Positions 8,721 to 18,692 are shown, counted from the first letter of the stretch. The stretch: DNA of 64,000 nucleotides from Enterococcus aquimarinus (GCF_001885765.1 NZ_JXKD01000011.1:22940-86939); one strand, 5' to 3'. Notes: generated from the letters alone by a model not told the origin. A program made the numbers and translations.

Positions 8721-11003
8721 ATGTCATCTATCGTAGAAAACAATGTAGAAAAATTTAACACCGCTTGGGAAGGTTTTAAGGGTGGTCGCTGGGAGTCAGA
8801 AGTTGATACACGTGGATTTATTCAAGCCAACTATACCGAATACCGTGGCGATGATAGCTTTTTAGAAGGAATTGCACCAAGTACAGATCAATTATGGACT
8901 AAGTTACAAGAATTATTTGAAGTACAACACGAAAAAAATGGTGTGTACGACATGGATACAAATAACCCTGCAACCTTAACTTCTCATGCACCAGGCTATT
9001 TAATTAAAGAAGTTGAAAAAATTGTTGGTTTACAAACAGATGTTCCATTGAAACAAGCCTTCCAACCTTTTGGCGGCATTAACATGGCTAATAGCGCGCT
9101 CGTTTCAAACGGCTATGAAGTCGATGAAGATATGAAAAAAATCTTTACTGAATACCGCAAAACACATAACCAAGGTGTATTTGATGCTTATACGCCAGAG
9201 ATGCGTTTAGCACGTAAAAACAAAATTATTACTGGGTTACCAGATGCTTATGGACGCGGACGCATCATCGGTGATTACCGTCGTATTGCATTATATGGTA
9301 TTGATTTCTTAATGGAACAAAAGAAAAAAGACCATGATAACACTGGAAATAAAGTAATGACAGACGATGTAATTCGTTTACGTGAAGAAATTTCAGAACA
9401 ATACCGTGCGTTAAATGACTTGAAGAAAATGGCTGCATCTTATGGCTTTGATATTTCACGTCCAGCTGAAAATGCACAAGAAGCCGTTCAATGGTTATAC
9501 TTCGGTTATTTAGGCGCAATTAAAGCACAAAACGGAGCAGCGATGTCAATTGGTCGTATCTCTACTTTCTTAGATATCTACATTCAACGTGATTTAGATA
9601 AAGGAATCATTACTGAATTTGAAGCACAAGAATTAATCGATCACTTAATCATGAAATTACGTATGGTTAAATTTGCACGTACGCCAGAATACAACCAATT
9701 ATTCTCTGGTTATCCAATTTGGGCAACGTTATCGATTGCGGGAATGGGCTTAGACGGACGTTCATTAGTAACGAAAAATGATTTCCGTATCTTACATACG
9801 TTAACAAACATGGGACCATCACCAGAACCAAACTTAACAGTTTTATACTCTTCACAATTACCAGAAGGATTCCGTACATTCTCAGCGAAAATCGCGAAAG
9901 AAAGTTCTTCAATCCAATTTGAAAATGATGACTTATTACGCGCAAACTGGGGATCAGATGACTGCGCGATTGCTTGTTGTGTTTCTGCAACGGTAACAGG
10001 TAAAGACATGCAATTCTTCGGCGCGCGTGCGAACCTTGCTAAAGCGGTCTTATACGCAATCAATGGTGGTGTCGATGAAAAAACAAAAATGCAAGTTGCG
10101 CCAAAATTCCGTCCAATGACAGGTGATACCCTTGAATATGGTGAATTTATGGAACACTTCAAAGAGATCATGGATTGGTTAGCAGAATTATATGTTAATA
10201 CATTAAATGTTATCCACTATATGCATGATAAATATGCGTATGAAGCAGCACAATTAGCGTTAATGGACAGCGATTTAAAACGCACATTTGCAACAGGTAT
10301 TGCAGGTATTTCTCATGCTGCCGATAGCGTAATGGCCATTAAACATGGTAATGTCAAAGTGATTCGTGACGAAGATGGCATGGCAATTGATTATGTTCCA
10401 CAAAATGAATTCCCAACTTACGGAAATGACAATGCGGAAGCAGATGCAATGGCAAACTGGATTTTAGATTACTTTATGACACAAATTAAACGTCAACACA
10501 CTTACCGTAACTCTCGTCCAACAACTTCACTATTAACCATTACTTCAAACGTGGTTTATGGTAAAGCAACTGGTAATACACCAGATGGACGTCGTGCAGG
10601 TAAACCATTAGCACCGGGGGCAAATCCAAGTTATCAAGATGGTAAATTCTTAGGAGAGAAAAATGGCTTATTAGCATCATTAAACTCAACTGCTCGCTTA
10701 GAATATACGCATGCTCTTGATGGGATTTCAAATACACAAACGATTAATCCAAATGGTTTAGGTAAAGACGAAACAACACGTATTAACAACTTACGTAATG
10801 TGATGGATGGTTACTTCAACAATGGCGGTTACCACTTAAACGTCAACGTCTTCACAAATGAATTACTATTGGATGCTCAAAAACATCCTGAAAAATATCC
10901 AAACTTAACGATTCGTGTTTCTGGTTATGCGGTGAAATTCCGTGATTTAACTGCAGAACAACAAGCAGACGTTATTGCAAGAACTTCACACGATAAGTTA
11001 TAA
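8721..11003 (+). CDS. pflB: Pyruvate formate-lyase (formate C-acetyltransferase)
   Basis: Glycyl-radical enzyme converting pyruvate and CoA to acetyl-CoA and formate under anaerobic conditions. The 760-residue length is standard. Visible: the catalytic cysteine pair in [15 protein letters not shown] (Cys419-Cys420) and the C-terminal radical loop RVSGYAVKF with Gly735, in the same spacing as the E. coli enzyme. Codon use is strongly biased to preferred codons, as expected for a highly expressed gene. The activating enzyme gene follows after 66 bp that contain a hairpin with a T run, so pflA is probably expressed at a lower level from readthrough. Confidence 0.98.
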   Translation: MSSIVENNVEKFNTAWEGFKGGRWESEVDTRGFIQANYTEYRGDDSFLEGIAPSTDQLWTKLQELFEVQHEKNGVYDMDTNNPATLTSHAPGYLIKEVEKIVGLQTDVPLKQAFQPFGGINMANSALVSNGYEVDEDMKKIFTEYRKTHNQGVFDAYTPEMRLARKNKIITGLPDAYGRGRIIGDYRRIALYGIDFLMEQKKKDHDNTGNKVMTDDVIRLREEISEQYRALNDLKKMAASYGFDISRPAENAQEAVQWLYFGYLGAIKAQNGAAMSIGRISTFLDIYIQRDLDKGIITEFEAQELIDHLIMKLRMVKFARTPEYNQLFSGYPIWATLSIAGMGLDGRSLVTKNDFRILHTLTNMGPSPEPNLTVLYSSQLPEGFRTFSAKIAKESSSIQFENDDLLRANWGSDDCAIACCVSATVTGKDMQFFGARANLAKAVLYAINGGVDEKTKMQVAPKFRPMTGDTLEYGEFMEHFKEIMDWLAELYVNTLNVIHYMHDKYAYEAAQLALMDSDLKRTFATGIAGISHAADSVMAIKHGNVKVIRDEDGMAIDYVPQNEFPTYGNDNAEADAMANWILDYFMTQIKRQHTYRNSRPTTSLLTITSNVVYGKATGNTPDGRRAGKPLAPGANPSYQDGKFLGEKNGLLASLNSTARLEYTHALDGISNTQTINPNGLGKDETTRINNLRNVMDGYFNNGGYHLNVNVFTNELLLDAQKHPEKYPNLTIRVSGYAVKFRDLTAEQQADVIARTSHDKL

Positions 11004-11014
11004 TAGATAGTAAT

Positions 11015-11047
11015 AAAGGGTGACAGCCTTAGCTGCTCACCCTTTTT
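11015..11047 (+). terminator. Intercistronic terminator between pflB and pflA
   Basis: AAAGGGTGA and TCACCCTT arms with a further short inner pairing and seven T residues. As pflA has no evident promoter in the 66 bp gap, this probably acts as a partial terminator that lowers PflA relative to PflB. Confidence 0.75.
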
Positions 11048-11069
11048 TTAAAGAGAGGAAGGGATTCGT

Positions 11070-11840
11070 ATGCCAACTCCAATCACAGGGAGTATTCATT
11101 CAACAGAAAGCTTTGGCACCGTCGACGGACCTGGCGTAAGATTTATTGTATTTACGCAAGGTTGCCGGATGCGTTGTCAGTTTTGTCATAACCCAGATAC
11201 GTGGAAAATTAATGATCCTAAAGCATCGGTTCGTACCGCGGATGATGTTCTAGAGGAAGCGTTAAAATATCGTTCGTATTGGGGAAAAGATGGTGGGATT
11301 ACTGTCAGTGGAGGCGAACCGCTATTACAACTTGAATTTTTAACGGATCTATTCAAAAAAGCGAAAGCGTTAGGTATTCATACAACAATTGATACGTGTG
11401 GAAAACCATTTACGAAAGAAGAACCGTTCTTTTCCCAATTTAATGAGCTAATGAATTATACTGATTTATTGTTATTTGATATTAAACATATTGATAACGA
11501 AGGACATAAAGAATTGACTACGCAAACGAACGAAAACATTTTAGAAATGGCCAATTATCTATCTGAAATTAATCAACCAGTTTGGATTCGACATGTGCTC
11601 GTTCCGACGAAAACAGATTACGATGACTTTTTAATTCGGTTAAATACATTCATTAAAACATTAAAAAATGTCGATAAAGTAGAAGTCCTTCCTTACCATA
11701 CAATGGGACGATATAAATGGGAGGAACTTGGATTGAAATATCCGTTAGAAGGAATTGAACCGCCAACTAATCCTCGAGTAGAAAATGCTAAAAAACTGCT
11801 CCATGTTGAAGATTATAATGGTTATTTAACGCGTTCATGA
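11070..11840 (+). CDS. pflA: Pyruvate formate-lyase-activating enzyme (radical SAM)
   Basis: Radical S-adenosylmethionine enzyme that abstracts hydrogen from the PflB glycine. The 256 residues include the cluster motif GCRMRCQFCHNPDTW, i.e. Cys32-x3-Cys36-x2-Cys39 binding the 4Fe-4S cluster, the SAM-binding stretch TVSGGEPLLQ, and the downstream IDTCGKP. ATG preceded by GAGAGGAAGGG. It follows pflB on the same strand and is closed by its own terminator at 11862-11894. Confidence 0.97.
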   Translation: MPTPITGSIHSTESFGTVDGPGVRFIVFTQGCRMRCQFCHNPDTWKINDPKASVRTADDVLEEALKYRSYWGKDGGITVSGGEPLLQLEFLTDLFKKAKALGIHTTIDTCGKPFTKEEPFFSQFNELMNYTDLLLFDIKHIDNEGHKELTTQTNENILEMANYLSEINQPVWIRHVLVPTKTDYDDFLIRLNTFIKTLKNVDKVEVLPYHTMGRYKWEELGLKYPLEGIEPPTNPRVENAKKLLHVEDYNGYLTRS

Positions 11841-11861
11841 TCAGGATATAAAGGGAACTTC

Positions 11862-11894
11862 AAAGAGTGACAAGAATTCTTGTGGCTCTTTTTT
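11862..11894 (+). terminator. Terminator of pflA
   Basis: AAAGAGTGACAAGAATTC pairs with GAATTCTTGTGGCTCTTT (near perfect) and is followed by a T run. Confidence 0.85.
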
Positions 11895-11971
11895 CTTATG
11901 AGATAAACATGGTAATTTTCATCGAAATTTGCTATTATGAATATTGAAATGGAAAGAATGGAGCGAAAATC

Positions 11972-12901
11972 ATGTCAAAAATTTTAGTCTTTGGACATTT
12001 AAATCCAGATACAGATGCAATTGGCGCAGCCATTGCCTTTGGACACTTGCAACAAGCCTTAGGAAAAGAAGCAGAAGCCGTTGCTTTAGGAGAACCAAGT
12101 GAAGAAACACAATATGCACTTGATTACTTTCAATTAGCTGCACCACGAGTGATTACGCAGGTAAAAGAAGAAACAACTAACGTCATGTTAGTCGACCACA
12201 ATGAGTTTCAACAAAGTGTATCTGACATTGCAGACCTTACAGTGTTAGCAGTCGTTGATCATCACCGTATCGCGAATTTTGAAACAGCGAATCCACTGTA
12301 TTACCGTGCAGAACCAGTCGGATGTACAAGTACGATTATTGCGAAAATGTACAAAGAAGAAAATGTCGAAATTCCGCAAGCAATCGCTGGTATCATGTTA
12401 TCCGCCATTATTTCAGATACATTACTCTTTAAATCACCAACATGCACGCCAGATGATGTGCGGATTGCAAATGAACTTGCAGCGATTGCTGAGGTAAATT
12501 TAGAAGAGTACGGACTTGAAATGTTAAAAGCTGGAACAAAATTAAGTGATAAATCCGTTGATTTCTTATTAGATTTAGATGCGAAAAGCTTTACCATGGG
12601 CGATAAAATCGTTCGAGTCGCGCAAGTGAATACCGTTGATTTATCAGAAATTTTTGATCGACAAGCAGAATTAGAAGTTAAAATGGCGCAATTATCGGAA
12701 GAAAATCATTACGATTTATTCTTATTAATTGCGACGGATATTTTAGCAAGTGATTCAGAGTTATTAGTGGTAGGTGAACCGGTTGCGAATGTTGAACAAG
12801 CGTTCCAAGTGACACTTGTTAATCACCGTGCTTTCTTACCTGGTGTGGTTTCACGGAAAAAACAAGTTGTTCCTCAATTAACAGAGAGCTTTAACCAATA
12901 A
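11972..12901 (+). CDS. ppaC: Manganese-dependent inorganic pyrophosphatase (family II)
   Basis: Cytosolic DHH-family enzyme hydrolysing pyrophosphate to phosphate, pulling biosynthetic reactions forward. The 309 residues carry the family metal-binding motifs in order: [28 protein letters not shown] (the DHH motif), [11 protein letters not shown], and the C-terminal [10 protein letters not shown] substrate-binding loop. ATG preceded by a GGAG site at about 11960. A long hairpin terminator follows immediately, and the next gene lies 76 bp downstream on the same strand. Confidence 0.97.
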   Translation: MSKILVFGHLNPDTDAIGAAIAFGHLQQALGKEAEAVALGEPSEETQYALDYFQLAAPRVITQVKEETTNVMLVDHNEFQQSVSDIADLTVLAVVDHHRIANFETANPLYYRAEPVGCTSTIIAKMYKEENVEIPQAIAGIMLSAIISDTLLFKSPTCTPDDVRIANELAAIAEVNLEEYGLEMLKAGTKLSDKSVDFLLDLDAKSFTMGDKIVRVAQVNTVDLSEIFDRQAELEVKMAQLSEENHYDLFLLIATDILASDSELLVVGEPVANVEQAFQVTLVNHRAFLPGVVSRKKQVVPQLTESFNQ

Positions 12902-12903
12902 TA

Positions 12904-12960
12904 AAAAGGCTTGTTACAAAAATGACGAATCGAATGTCGTCAATTGTAGCAAGTCTTTTT
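12904..12960 (+). terminator. Long terminator after ppaC
   Basis: Outer arms AAAGGCTTGTTACAA / TTGTAGCAAGTCTTT and inner arms TGACGA / TCGTCA, ending in TTTTT. The next gene starts 18 bp later, so transcription of that gene depends on readthrough or an unseen promoter. Confidence 0.88.
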
Positions 12961-12977
12961 CGTCAGGAGATTTGATT

Positions 12978-13802
12978 ATGAAAGTAATGGTGAAGACTGA
13001 AAATCAGTCACTGGAAGCAATTATAAGTAGTTCTTTTTTTCAAGAGTTATGCAATTTACTAAATAACGAAAGCAAGCCAACGTTAAGAGAGATTAAGCAA
13101 CAAATCAGCACGCCAAAAATTGATCAGCAACTCGATATGTTAATTAAAGAAGCAATCGTTAAAAGAGAAGATAAACGGTATTCCCTTTTATTGCCGACAA
13201 TGCAGGCGTCAACGTCGATGACTTACGAAATGGTAAAGGAAAAAGTAATCTCGTATCTAGCAGCACTTTCGTTAGAAGAGCGATCTATTGCGTTCATTCA
13301 TTTGTATCCAAAAAACAAAGACTATTCTCCTTTTTTATTAGATGAGACAGTGCCTTTTTCGTATTACGCGACGATTTTTAATGATCTAGTCACGATTACT
13401 TCTTTAGCGACACAAGAAGATGCTTGGACCTTGCCACATTATTTTCAATCACATCTTAAATCAGCGGCTAATTCGCTCTTTGAACCGATGGAGTCGCTGA
13501 TTGGCGATGTTGATCCTCATTATTATCTAGATCAAGTCTGGACGATTCTCGATAAAATCCAGCAGCAGCGGCGAAGAATTCGTGAAAATATCTTTTTAAC
13601 ATCGTTACAACAATTTCAACTGATTGACTACCAGGATCGATGGGTCGTCACTGTCCCAATTCAAACGTCACTGACAACATTTGGATTAAATCGTGAGTTG
13701 GAAGAGGAGTTCTCACACTTATCGTTTGCAGAACAATGCATGCTTCTTGGTGAATGCTTGCAATATTTTAGGCTTAGTCAGCTAACCGTCATTACGATGT
13801 GA
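12978..13802 (+). CDS. Conserved protein of unknown function, DUF1803-like
   Basis: A 274-residue soluble protein. An in-frame TTG at 12972 exists, but ATG 12978 has AGGAGA (12965-12970) at good spacing and is chosen. From memory, the N-terminal text FFQELCNLLNN, TLREIKQQI and KREDKRYSLLLP resembles DUF1803 proteins, which also lie beside ppaC in streptococci; I could not check this. The N-terminal 70 residues look like a small helical, possibly winged-helix, domain; the rest is alpha-helical with a basic stretch QQQRRRIREN near residue 200. No membrane segment or catalytic signature is visible. Function unknown. Confidence 0.7.
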   Translation: MKVMVKTENQSLEAIISSSFFQELCNLLNNESKPTLREIKQQISTPKIDQQLDMLIKEAIVKREDKRYSLLLPTMQASTSMTYEMVKEKVISYLAALSLEERSIAFIHLYPKNKDYSPFLLDETVPFSYYATIFNDLVTITSLATQEDAWTLPHYFQSHLKSAANSLFEPMESLIGDVDPHYYLDQVWTILDKIQQQRRRIRENIFLTSLQQFQLIDYQDRWVVTVPIQTSLTTFGLNRELEEEFSHLSFAEQCMLLGECLQYFRLSQLTVITM

Positions 13803-13838
13803 AAATAGGAAGAACCTTCTGATTCAGTATTATATTTG

Positions 13839-13870
13839 GAAACCACGGAAAAATATTTCGGTGGTTTTTT
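13839..13870 (+). terminator. Terminator after the DUF1803-like gene
   Basis: AAACCACGGAAA / TTTCGGTGGTTT arms with one internal mismatch, followed by TTTTTT. Confidence 0.75.
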
Positions 13871-14003
13871 AAGTTGTGCGAAGTTTGGTCATCTGGAATT
13901 TTTAAAGAAAACTGATTTTCGAAGAGGAATGATACATACCGGCAATCATTGCACAAAAATAAAAAGTACGATGATTGATTAAGTAACAAGCTGGATTAAA
14001 CTA

Positions 14004-14032
14004 TTGACAAAGTGAAATAATAATGATAAATT
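14004..14032 (+). promoter_or_regulatory. Promoter of the T-box/met operon
   Basis: Perfect TTGACA (14004-14009), 17 bp spacer, TAAATT (14027-14032). Transcription would begin near 14039, just upstream of the T-box stem I. The interval 13871-14003 shows no gene. Confidence 0.65.
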
Positions 14033-14044
14033 CTATTAAATAAT

Positions 14045-14346
14045 TAATCTAATTCTAATAATACGAACTTAAAAACGATGAAGAGAAGAGTAACTGACGA
14101 AAGCGATAAAAGAGAACCCGGATGGTGAGAAAGGGGATGGCGGCAATCGGTGAAGATGAGCTCGGAGTATTTAAGTAGTTTACGCTACTTAAACGGAAGC
14201 AACCGTTATCTTGCCAGGTTTCACTTAAAGAAGTCGAACTGTTGAGGTGGTAGGTTATCCCTATCATGAATAAGGGTGGTAACACGGAAAATATCCGTCC
14301 CTTTGTTTATCAATCATTGATAAACAAAGGGATGGGTATTTTTTTG
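14045..14346 (+). promoter_or_regulatory. T-box riboswitch leader, probably tRNA-Met-sensing
   Basis: tRNA-sensing transcription attenuator. The diagnostic T-box sequence AGGGTGGTAACACGG is at 14273-14287 and can pair with CCGTCCCT (14295-14302) as antiterminator. The competing terminator is a long stem CCCTTTGTTTATCA / TGATAAACAAAGGG (about 14298-14332) followed by T7. Stem I carries AGAGTA (S-turn type) and AGAGAACC/GGATGG distal elements. A TTTAAGTAG/CTACTTAAA hairpin at 14169-14192 fits stem III. On the 3' side of stem I the text GGTGAAGATGAG contains ATG (14156-14158) as a candidate Met specifier; GAT (Asp) one base earlier is the alternative. The downstream MetNIQ genes favour Met. Confidence 0.9.
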
Positions 14347-14459
14347 TGTATACCTTATTATTTTTTCAATAGGAAAAAAACAGAAATTTAAAGGAGCGTG
14401 AGAATAAAATTGTCAAAACACTCAAATATCTACCAGAAGAGAGAGTTGAGCGATGGGGG

Positions 14460-14606
14460 ATGAAGGTTCTAGATTTAAAAAGGATATCTAACAATAAAAC
14501 TGCGATTTTTATTATGAGGTTACCACTTAGAATTATGGAAATCTTCGTATATGAAAAGTTGTTAGTTAAAAAAATGAAAGTAATTAAAAAAGAAGGTGAT
14601 GAATAA
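14460..14606 (+). CDS. Possible small protein (48 aa) between T-box and metN
   Basis: Open frame starting MKVLDLKRISNN and ending KKEGDE, whose stop abuts the metN ATG. The ATG is preceded by GGGGG, a weak ribosome binding site. The frame stays open upstream to about 14400, where AAGGAG (14391-14396) lies 12 nt before an ATT codon (14409), giving 65 residues if that rare start were used. The protein is very basic with a hydrophobic middle (AIFIMRLPLRIMEIFV), possibly amphipathic. I do not recognise it. It could be a translated coupling peptide for metN, a decayed gene end, or chance. Confidence 0.35.
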   Translation: MKVLDLKRISNNKTAIFIMRLPLRIMEIFVYEKLLVKKMKVIKKEGDE

Positions 14607-15647
14607 ATGAGTAGTTTAATCTGCTTTACAGATTTTGTAAAAGAATATGAGTCTAACGGTCAGAAAATAAGAGCGTTGGATGGTATTAACTTAGAAATTG
14701 AGACAGGTGATATTTATGGAATTATTGGATATAGTGGCGCTGGTAAATCTACATTGATACGCGGAATAAATGGTATTGAAAAACCAACAGAAGGAACAAT
14801 TACAGTAGGTGAACAAAAAGTTAATGAATTAAGTACAAAGTCACTTAGAGAGTTTCGAAAAAAAACAGGAATGATTTTTCAGCACTTCAATTTAATGCCT
14901 TCGCGGACAGTATTTGAAAATGTGGCCCTACCTTTAAAAAAGAGTGACTTATCTTCGGGAGAGAAAAAAAGGCGAGTGGACGAATTGTTGGATTATGTCG
15001 GTTTACTAGATAAATCCAATGTCTATCCGGCTCAATTATCCGGTGGTCAAAAGCAACGTGTTTCAATTGCTCGAGCTTTAGCGCACAATCCTGAGATTCT
15101 ACTGTGTGATGAGGCAACTTCTGCACTAGATCCGCAAACAACGCTATCGATTCTTTCTTTATTAAAACGATTAAATCAAACGTTGGGGATAACTATTGTA
15201 TTAATTACACATGAAATGTCTGTCATTAAAGAAATATGTAATAAAGTCGCCATTATTGACGCTGGCAAAATACTCGAACAAGGTGATGTTTTCGATGTTT
15301 TTACTAAACCTAACTATTCTTTAACAAGAGAATTTATAGAAACAACATCAAATTTGGCGAAAGTAAAGGATGTTATCAAGGTCTACATTGAAAAGAAACA
15401 GCCAAAGATAGACGGTGTTGTGTTTTTAAGATTAAATTTTGTGGATAATCAAGTACAAGATTCGGTGATTATGTCTGTTGCAAAAACACAAAGAGTTGAT
15501 ATTAATATACTTTTAGCCGACATCGCTTTTCTTGATAACAAACAACTAGGAAGTTTGTTCGTGGCACTCACAGGTGAAAATAAACGAGAAGCTATCGAAG
15601 CGTTGAAGAAAAAAGGAGTACAAGTTGAGGTGGTTATTTATGAATGA
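14607..15647 (+). CDS. metN: Methionine ABC importer ATP-binding protein MetN
   Basis: Cytoplasmic ATPase of the MetNIQ D/L-methionine uptake system. The 346 residues hold a standard ABC domain: Walker A GYSGAGKST, Q-loop MIFQHFNLM, signature LSGGQKQRVSIARAL, Walker B ILLCDEATSALD, and H-loop ITHEMSV. A C-terminal NIL domain (about residues 265-346, ending QVEVVIYE) is the regulatory methionine-binding domain found in MetN. ATG preceded by AGAAGGTGATG inside the preceding ORF. It overlaps metI by 8 bp (ATG at 15640), so the two are translationally coupled. Regulation is by the T-box upstream. Confidence 0.95.
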   Translation: MSSLICFTDFVKEYESNGQKIRALDGINLEIETGDIYGIIGYSGAGKSTLIRGINGIEKPTEGTITVGEQKVNELSTKSLREFRKKTGMIFQHFNLMPSRTVFENVALPLKKSDLSSGEKKRRVDELLDYVGLLDKSNVYPAQLSGGQKQRVSIARALAHNPEILLCDEATSALDPQTTLSILSLLKRLNQTLGITIVLITHEMSVIKEICNKVAIIDAGKILEQGDVFDVFTKPNYSLTREFIETTSNLAKVKDVIKVYIEKKQPKIDGVVFLRLNFVDNQVQDSVIMSVAKTQRVDINILLADIAFLDNKQLGSLFVALTGENKREAIEALKKKGVQVEVVIYE

Positions 15648-16326
15648 TTTTGTTCAGCAATATTTCCCGGGAGTATATGAATTAAGATTTGAACTATTGG
15701 AGGCGATTGGTCAAACGATTATTATGGTCACGAGTTCAGCATTTATTGCATTTATCATAGGCCTTCTATTAGGTGTGATGTCAGTAGTCATGGGACCAAA
15801 GGGGATTTTAGAAAATCTGTGGATATACAATATCATTGATAAGAGCATTAATTTATTCCGTTCGATTCCATTCATAATCTTGATTGCAGCTTTGATACCG
15901 TTGACCAGATTGATTTCAGGAACTTCTATAGGAACAACAGGTGCAATTTTTCCATTAGTTGTCGGTATTACACCATTTTTTACGAGACAAGTCGAAGCGG
16001 CTTTGAGTGAAGTTGATAAGGGACTTGTCGAAGCAGCTGAAGTAATGGGCTTTTCGCCTTTTGAAATTATTATTTATGTTTATTTAAGAGAAAGTCGTGC
16101 ATCACTGGTGAGAGCTACGACTATCACATTGGTTAATCTAATTGGTTTGTCGGCAATCTCGGGTGTTGTCGGTGCGGGTGGACTAGGAAATTTTGCGATT
16201 CTTAGAGGTTTTCAACGAAACCGATTGGACGTAGTGTATGGGAGTGTTTTCTTGATTTTAATACTCGTATTGGTAATTGAATTAATTGGGAAAAAACTAA
16301 TCAAAAATATTAAGTCTATTTATTAG
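15640..16326 (+). CDS. metI: Methionine ABC importer permease MetI
   Basis: Membrane-spanning subunit of MetNIQ. An in-frame TTG at 15625 exists, but ATG 15640 with GAGGTGG 8 nt upstream is the expected start, giving 228 residues. Five hydrophobic spans are visible, with the EAA coupling loop VEAALSEVDKGLVEAAEVMGFSPFEIIIYVYLRES and the typical NLIGLSAISGVVGAGGLGNFAI segment. It overlaps metN and is followed 12 bp later by the binding-protein gene. Confidence 0.95.
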   Translation: MNDFVQQYFPGVYELRFELLEAIGQTIIMVTSSAFIAFIIGLLLGVMSVVMGPKGILENLWIYNIIDKSINLFRSIPFIILIAALIPLTRLISGTSIGTTGAIFPLVVGITPFFTRQVEAALSEVDKGLVEAAEVMGFSPFEIIIYVYLRESRASLVRATTITLVNLIGLSAISGVVGAGGLGNFAILRGFQRNRLDVVYGSVFLILILVLVIELIGKKLIKNIKSIY

Positions 16327-16338
16327 GAGGGAATTTTT

Positions 16339-17172
16339 ATGAAATTTATTAAACCATTATTCAGTATTTTATTGATAACAGCATTATCCGCTTGTTCAAC
16401 AGCGACGGCAAAAGAGGATGTCAAAAAGGATGAGCCGACTATTGTGAAAGTAGGTGTTGTAGGAGATAGCACGAATTTCATTTGGGATATTGTAAACGAG
16501 AATCTGAAAGATGAGAACATCATCGTAGAATTACAATCATTTAGCGATGGAACGTATACGAATATTGCACAGTCCGAAGGTGAATTAGATTTAACATCAT
16601 TTCAGCATCATGCTTTTTTGAATCAAGAGATTAACGACAAAGGGTATGATTTTACGGCAATTGCAGATACATATGTTGCACCATTGAATATTTTTTCAGA
16701 AAAAGTTGAGAGCGTATCAGAAATTAAAGAAGGAGATACTATATTAATTCCTAATAATGTAACGAACGCGGGACGGGCGTTGATTGTCTTAGATCGTGCA
16801 GGTTTAATCACAGTTGATCCAGAAAAAGGAAATCTACCGACTAATAGTGATATATTGGAAAACCCGTTGAAATTAAAAATTGAAGAGGCTGACCCAGCAA
16901 CAATCTTACAATTATTACCTGATGTAGCTGCAGGAATTACCAATGCTGGTATAGTCCAAGATAACGGTAAGGATCCGATTGAAGATGCGATATTCAATTT
17001 AGAAATCGATCCTGATGATGAAGCATTCGCCCCCTATATAAATGTAATTGTAGCTAGAACGGAAGATAAAGATAATGAAATATACGCAAAAGTAGCTAAA
17101 GCTTATCTGCAAGATAATGTAAAAGAAGCAATTACAAAAGAATATGGTAATGTATTTATCCCAGTATGGTAA
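16339..17172 (+). CDS. metQ: Methionine-binding lipoprotein MetQ
   Basis: Substrate-binding lipoprotein of the importer (NlpA family), 277 residues. It has a signal peptide with a lipobox LSAC, giving lipidated Cys19 and anchoring to the outer face of the membrane. The text KVGVVGDSTNFIWDIV and SFQHHAFLNQEIND is typical of the NlpA/MetQ family. A strong AGGAGGGAA precedes the ATG. The gene closes the transporter set before the M20 hydrolase and is under the same T-box. Confidence 0.94.
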   Translation: MKFIKPLFSILLITALSACSTATAKEDVKKDEPTIVKVGVVGDSTNFIWDIVNENLKDENIIVELQSFSDGTYTNIAQSEGELDLTSFQHHAFLNQEINDKGYDFTAIADTYVAPLNIFSEKVESVSEIKEGDTILIPNNVTNAGRALIVLDRAGLITVDPEKGNLPTNSDILENPLKLKIEEADPATILQLLPDVAAGITNAGIVQDNGKDPIEDAIFNLEIDPDDEAFAPYINVIVARTEDKDNEIYAKVAKAYLQDNVKEAITKEYGNVFIPVW

Positions 17173-17213
17173 AAAGCGATGAAGCTAAATTTGACTATAA
17201 AAAAGGAGCCATG

Positions 17214-18404
17214 ATGAGTAAAGTGTTTGAGGTAGAAATAAAAAAAATGATGAATCAGACTGTAAGATGGCGTAGATATTTCCATCAGTATCCAGAACTT
17301 TCTAACGAAGAATATCAAACAGCCGATTATCTAGAAAAAGTGATTCAATCCATGGATGCTAATTTAACCGTGGAACGACCATTACCTACTACTGTAACAG
17401 TTTGCTTAAAAGGAAAGTTTCCTGGAAAAAGAATTATTTTCCGAGCTGATATTGATGCATTACCTATTGAAGAACAAACGGATTTTAGTTTTAAATCTGT
17501 CTACCAAAATCGGATGCATGCTTGTGGTCATGATGGTCATATGGCGATGCTTTTAACGGTATTACAAATACTTTTAGGCTATAAAGAACAGTTGCATGGT
17601 GAAATTCTATTTGTCTTTCAATCCGCAGAAGAGATTGGCGGAGCGAGAGAGTTAATAAAAACCTCTATTTTAGATAATGTTGAAGCGGCGTATGCTGTTC
17701 ATTTATGGCCTGATGCGAAAGTAGGTAAGTATCAATTAGCGAGTGGACCTATTATGGCAGCAGGCAGCTGGTTTCATATTGAAATTATCGGGCTTGGAGG
17801 ACATGCTGGACGACCACATCAAGCGATTGATCCGATTAATGCAACATTGGATATGATTCAATCTATAAAAGCTCAAATTAACAGAAAAATTGATCCATTG
17901 GTTCCTAATGTGTTATCAATCACATATATTCAGGCAGGGGATGCTACAAACGTGATTCCCGATAAATTACGTTTTGGTGGTACTATTCGAACGTTAGATC
18001 AAAGAGCACTATTGGATTTACATCGAATAATCAATGAGACCTTACAAACCTATAGTACTCTTTATGAATTTTCATATCATTCTGAGTTTGAAATTGATCA
18101 TCTAAAAGAAGGGGATGCACCATCATCACCACTAGTAAATGATGAAAAATTAGTAAATGAATTGAGAGGAAATTTAATTCGAAATTACGGAAATTGTGTG
18201 GAAAAATTTGTACCAACCTTAGCGGGCGAAGATTTCTCTTTTTATAGTTTGAAAGTACCAGTTTCTTTTGCAATTGTTGGTGCCGCACCAAATAAAACAT
18301 ATCCACTTCATCATCCAAAATTTGACTTTGATGAGAATGCATTAGAATGGGGCGTTCGATTATTTCTAACAGTTGCAGAAGGAATGATAGGTAGAGAGAA
18401 TTGA
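17214..18404 (+). CDS. M20-family amidohydrolase / N-acyl-amino-acid deacylase
   Basis: Zinc-dependent hydrolase of the M20D amidohydrolase type (hippurate hydrolase or N-acetyl-diaminopimelate deacetylase relatives), cytosolic. The start is ATG 17214 (396 residues), with AAGGAG at 17203-17208; ATG 17211 is an alternative, and ATG 17166, overlapping the metQ stop, has no ribosome binding site. Metal ligands: HACGHDGH (nt 17518-17541), the catalytic glutamates in FQSAEEIGG, the dimerisation-domain GLGGHAGRPHQAIDP, and the C-terminal HHPKFDFDE. Its position as last gene of a methionine T-box operon suggests release of methionine from an imported acylated or conjugated form; that substrate is inference. 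Confidence 0.88.
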   Translation: MSKVFEVEIKKMMNQTVRWRRYFHQYPELSNEEYQTADYLEKVIQSMDANLTVERPLPTTVTVCLKGKFPGKRIIFRADIDALPIEEQTDFSFKSVYQNRMHACGHDGHMAMLLTVLQILLGYKEQLHGEILFVFQSAEEIGGARELIKTSILDNVEAAYAVHLWPDAKVGKYQLASGPIMAAGSWFHIEIIGLGGHAGRPHQAIDPINATLDMIQSIKAQINRKIDPLVPNVLSITYIQAGDATNVIPDKLRFGGTIRTLDQRALLDLHRIINETLQTYSTLYEFSYHSEFEIDHLKEGDAPSSPLVNDEKLVNELRGNLIRNYGNCVEKFVPTLAGEDFSFYSLKVPVSFAIVGAAPNKTYPLHHPKFDFDENALEWGVRLFLTVAEGMIGREN

Positions 18405-18446
18405 ATATCAATATAAACACTTGAATCTAATAAAATATTCCTTTAT

Positions 18447-18485
18447 AAAAATAACCATCGATTAACAAAGATGGTTATTTTTATA
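18447..18485 (+). terminator. Terminator of the met operon
   Basis: AAAAATAACCATC and GATGGTTATTTTT arms around a ten-base loop, with the T run in the 3' arm. The region to 18690 holds no ORF, only AT-rich sequence. Confidence 0.85.
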
Positions 18486-18692
18486 ATCATGAAGCAGGAA
18501 AATAATTGAAACGGAGTCCGAAATTAACTGTTACTGATCCCCATGATTTAAAAAACGCGTAACATACATTTAGCTTAAATAATATCAGAAACAAAAAAAA
18601 TCATAAAATCGCTAACTGGAAATATTTTATTCTCTTTCGTTATGCTTTTTATGAGAAATGCCATTACAATCACTCATTTTATATTAAGAATG

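Noticed and set aside
9710..10171. 153-codon minus-strand frame inside pflB
   Set aside because: Shadow of the strongly codon-biased pflB; no ribosome binding site and no family features.
14058..14071. CGAAC box in the T-box leader
   Set aside because: Three mismatches to the PurBox, lies downstream of the predicted transcription start and has no -10 at 66 bp.
17166..17213. ATG at 17166 as start of the M20 hydrolase
   Set aside because: It overlaps the metQ stop without a ribosome binding site, while AAGGAG precedes ATG 17211/17214.
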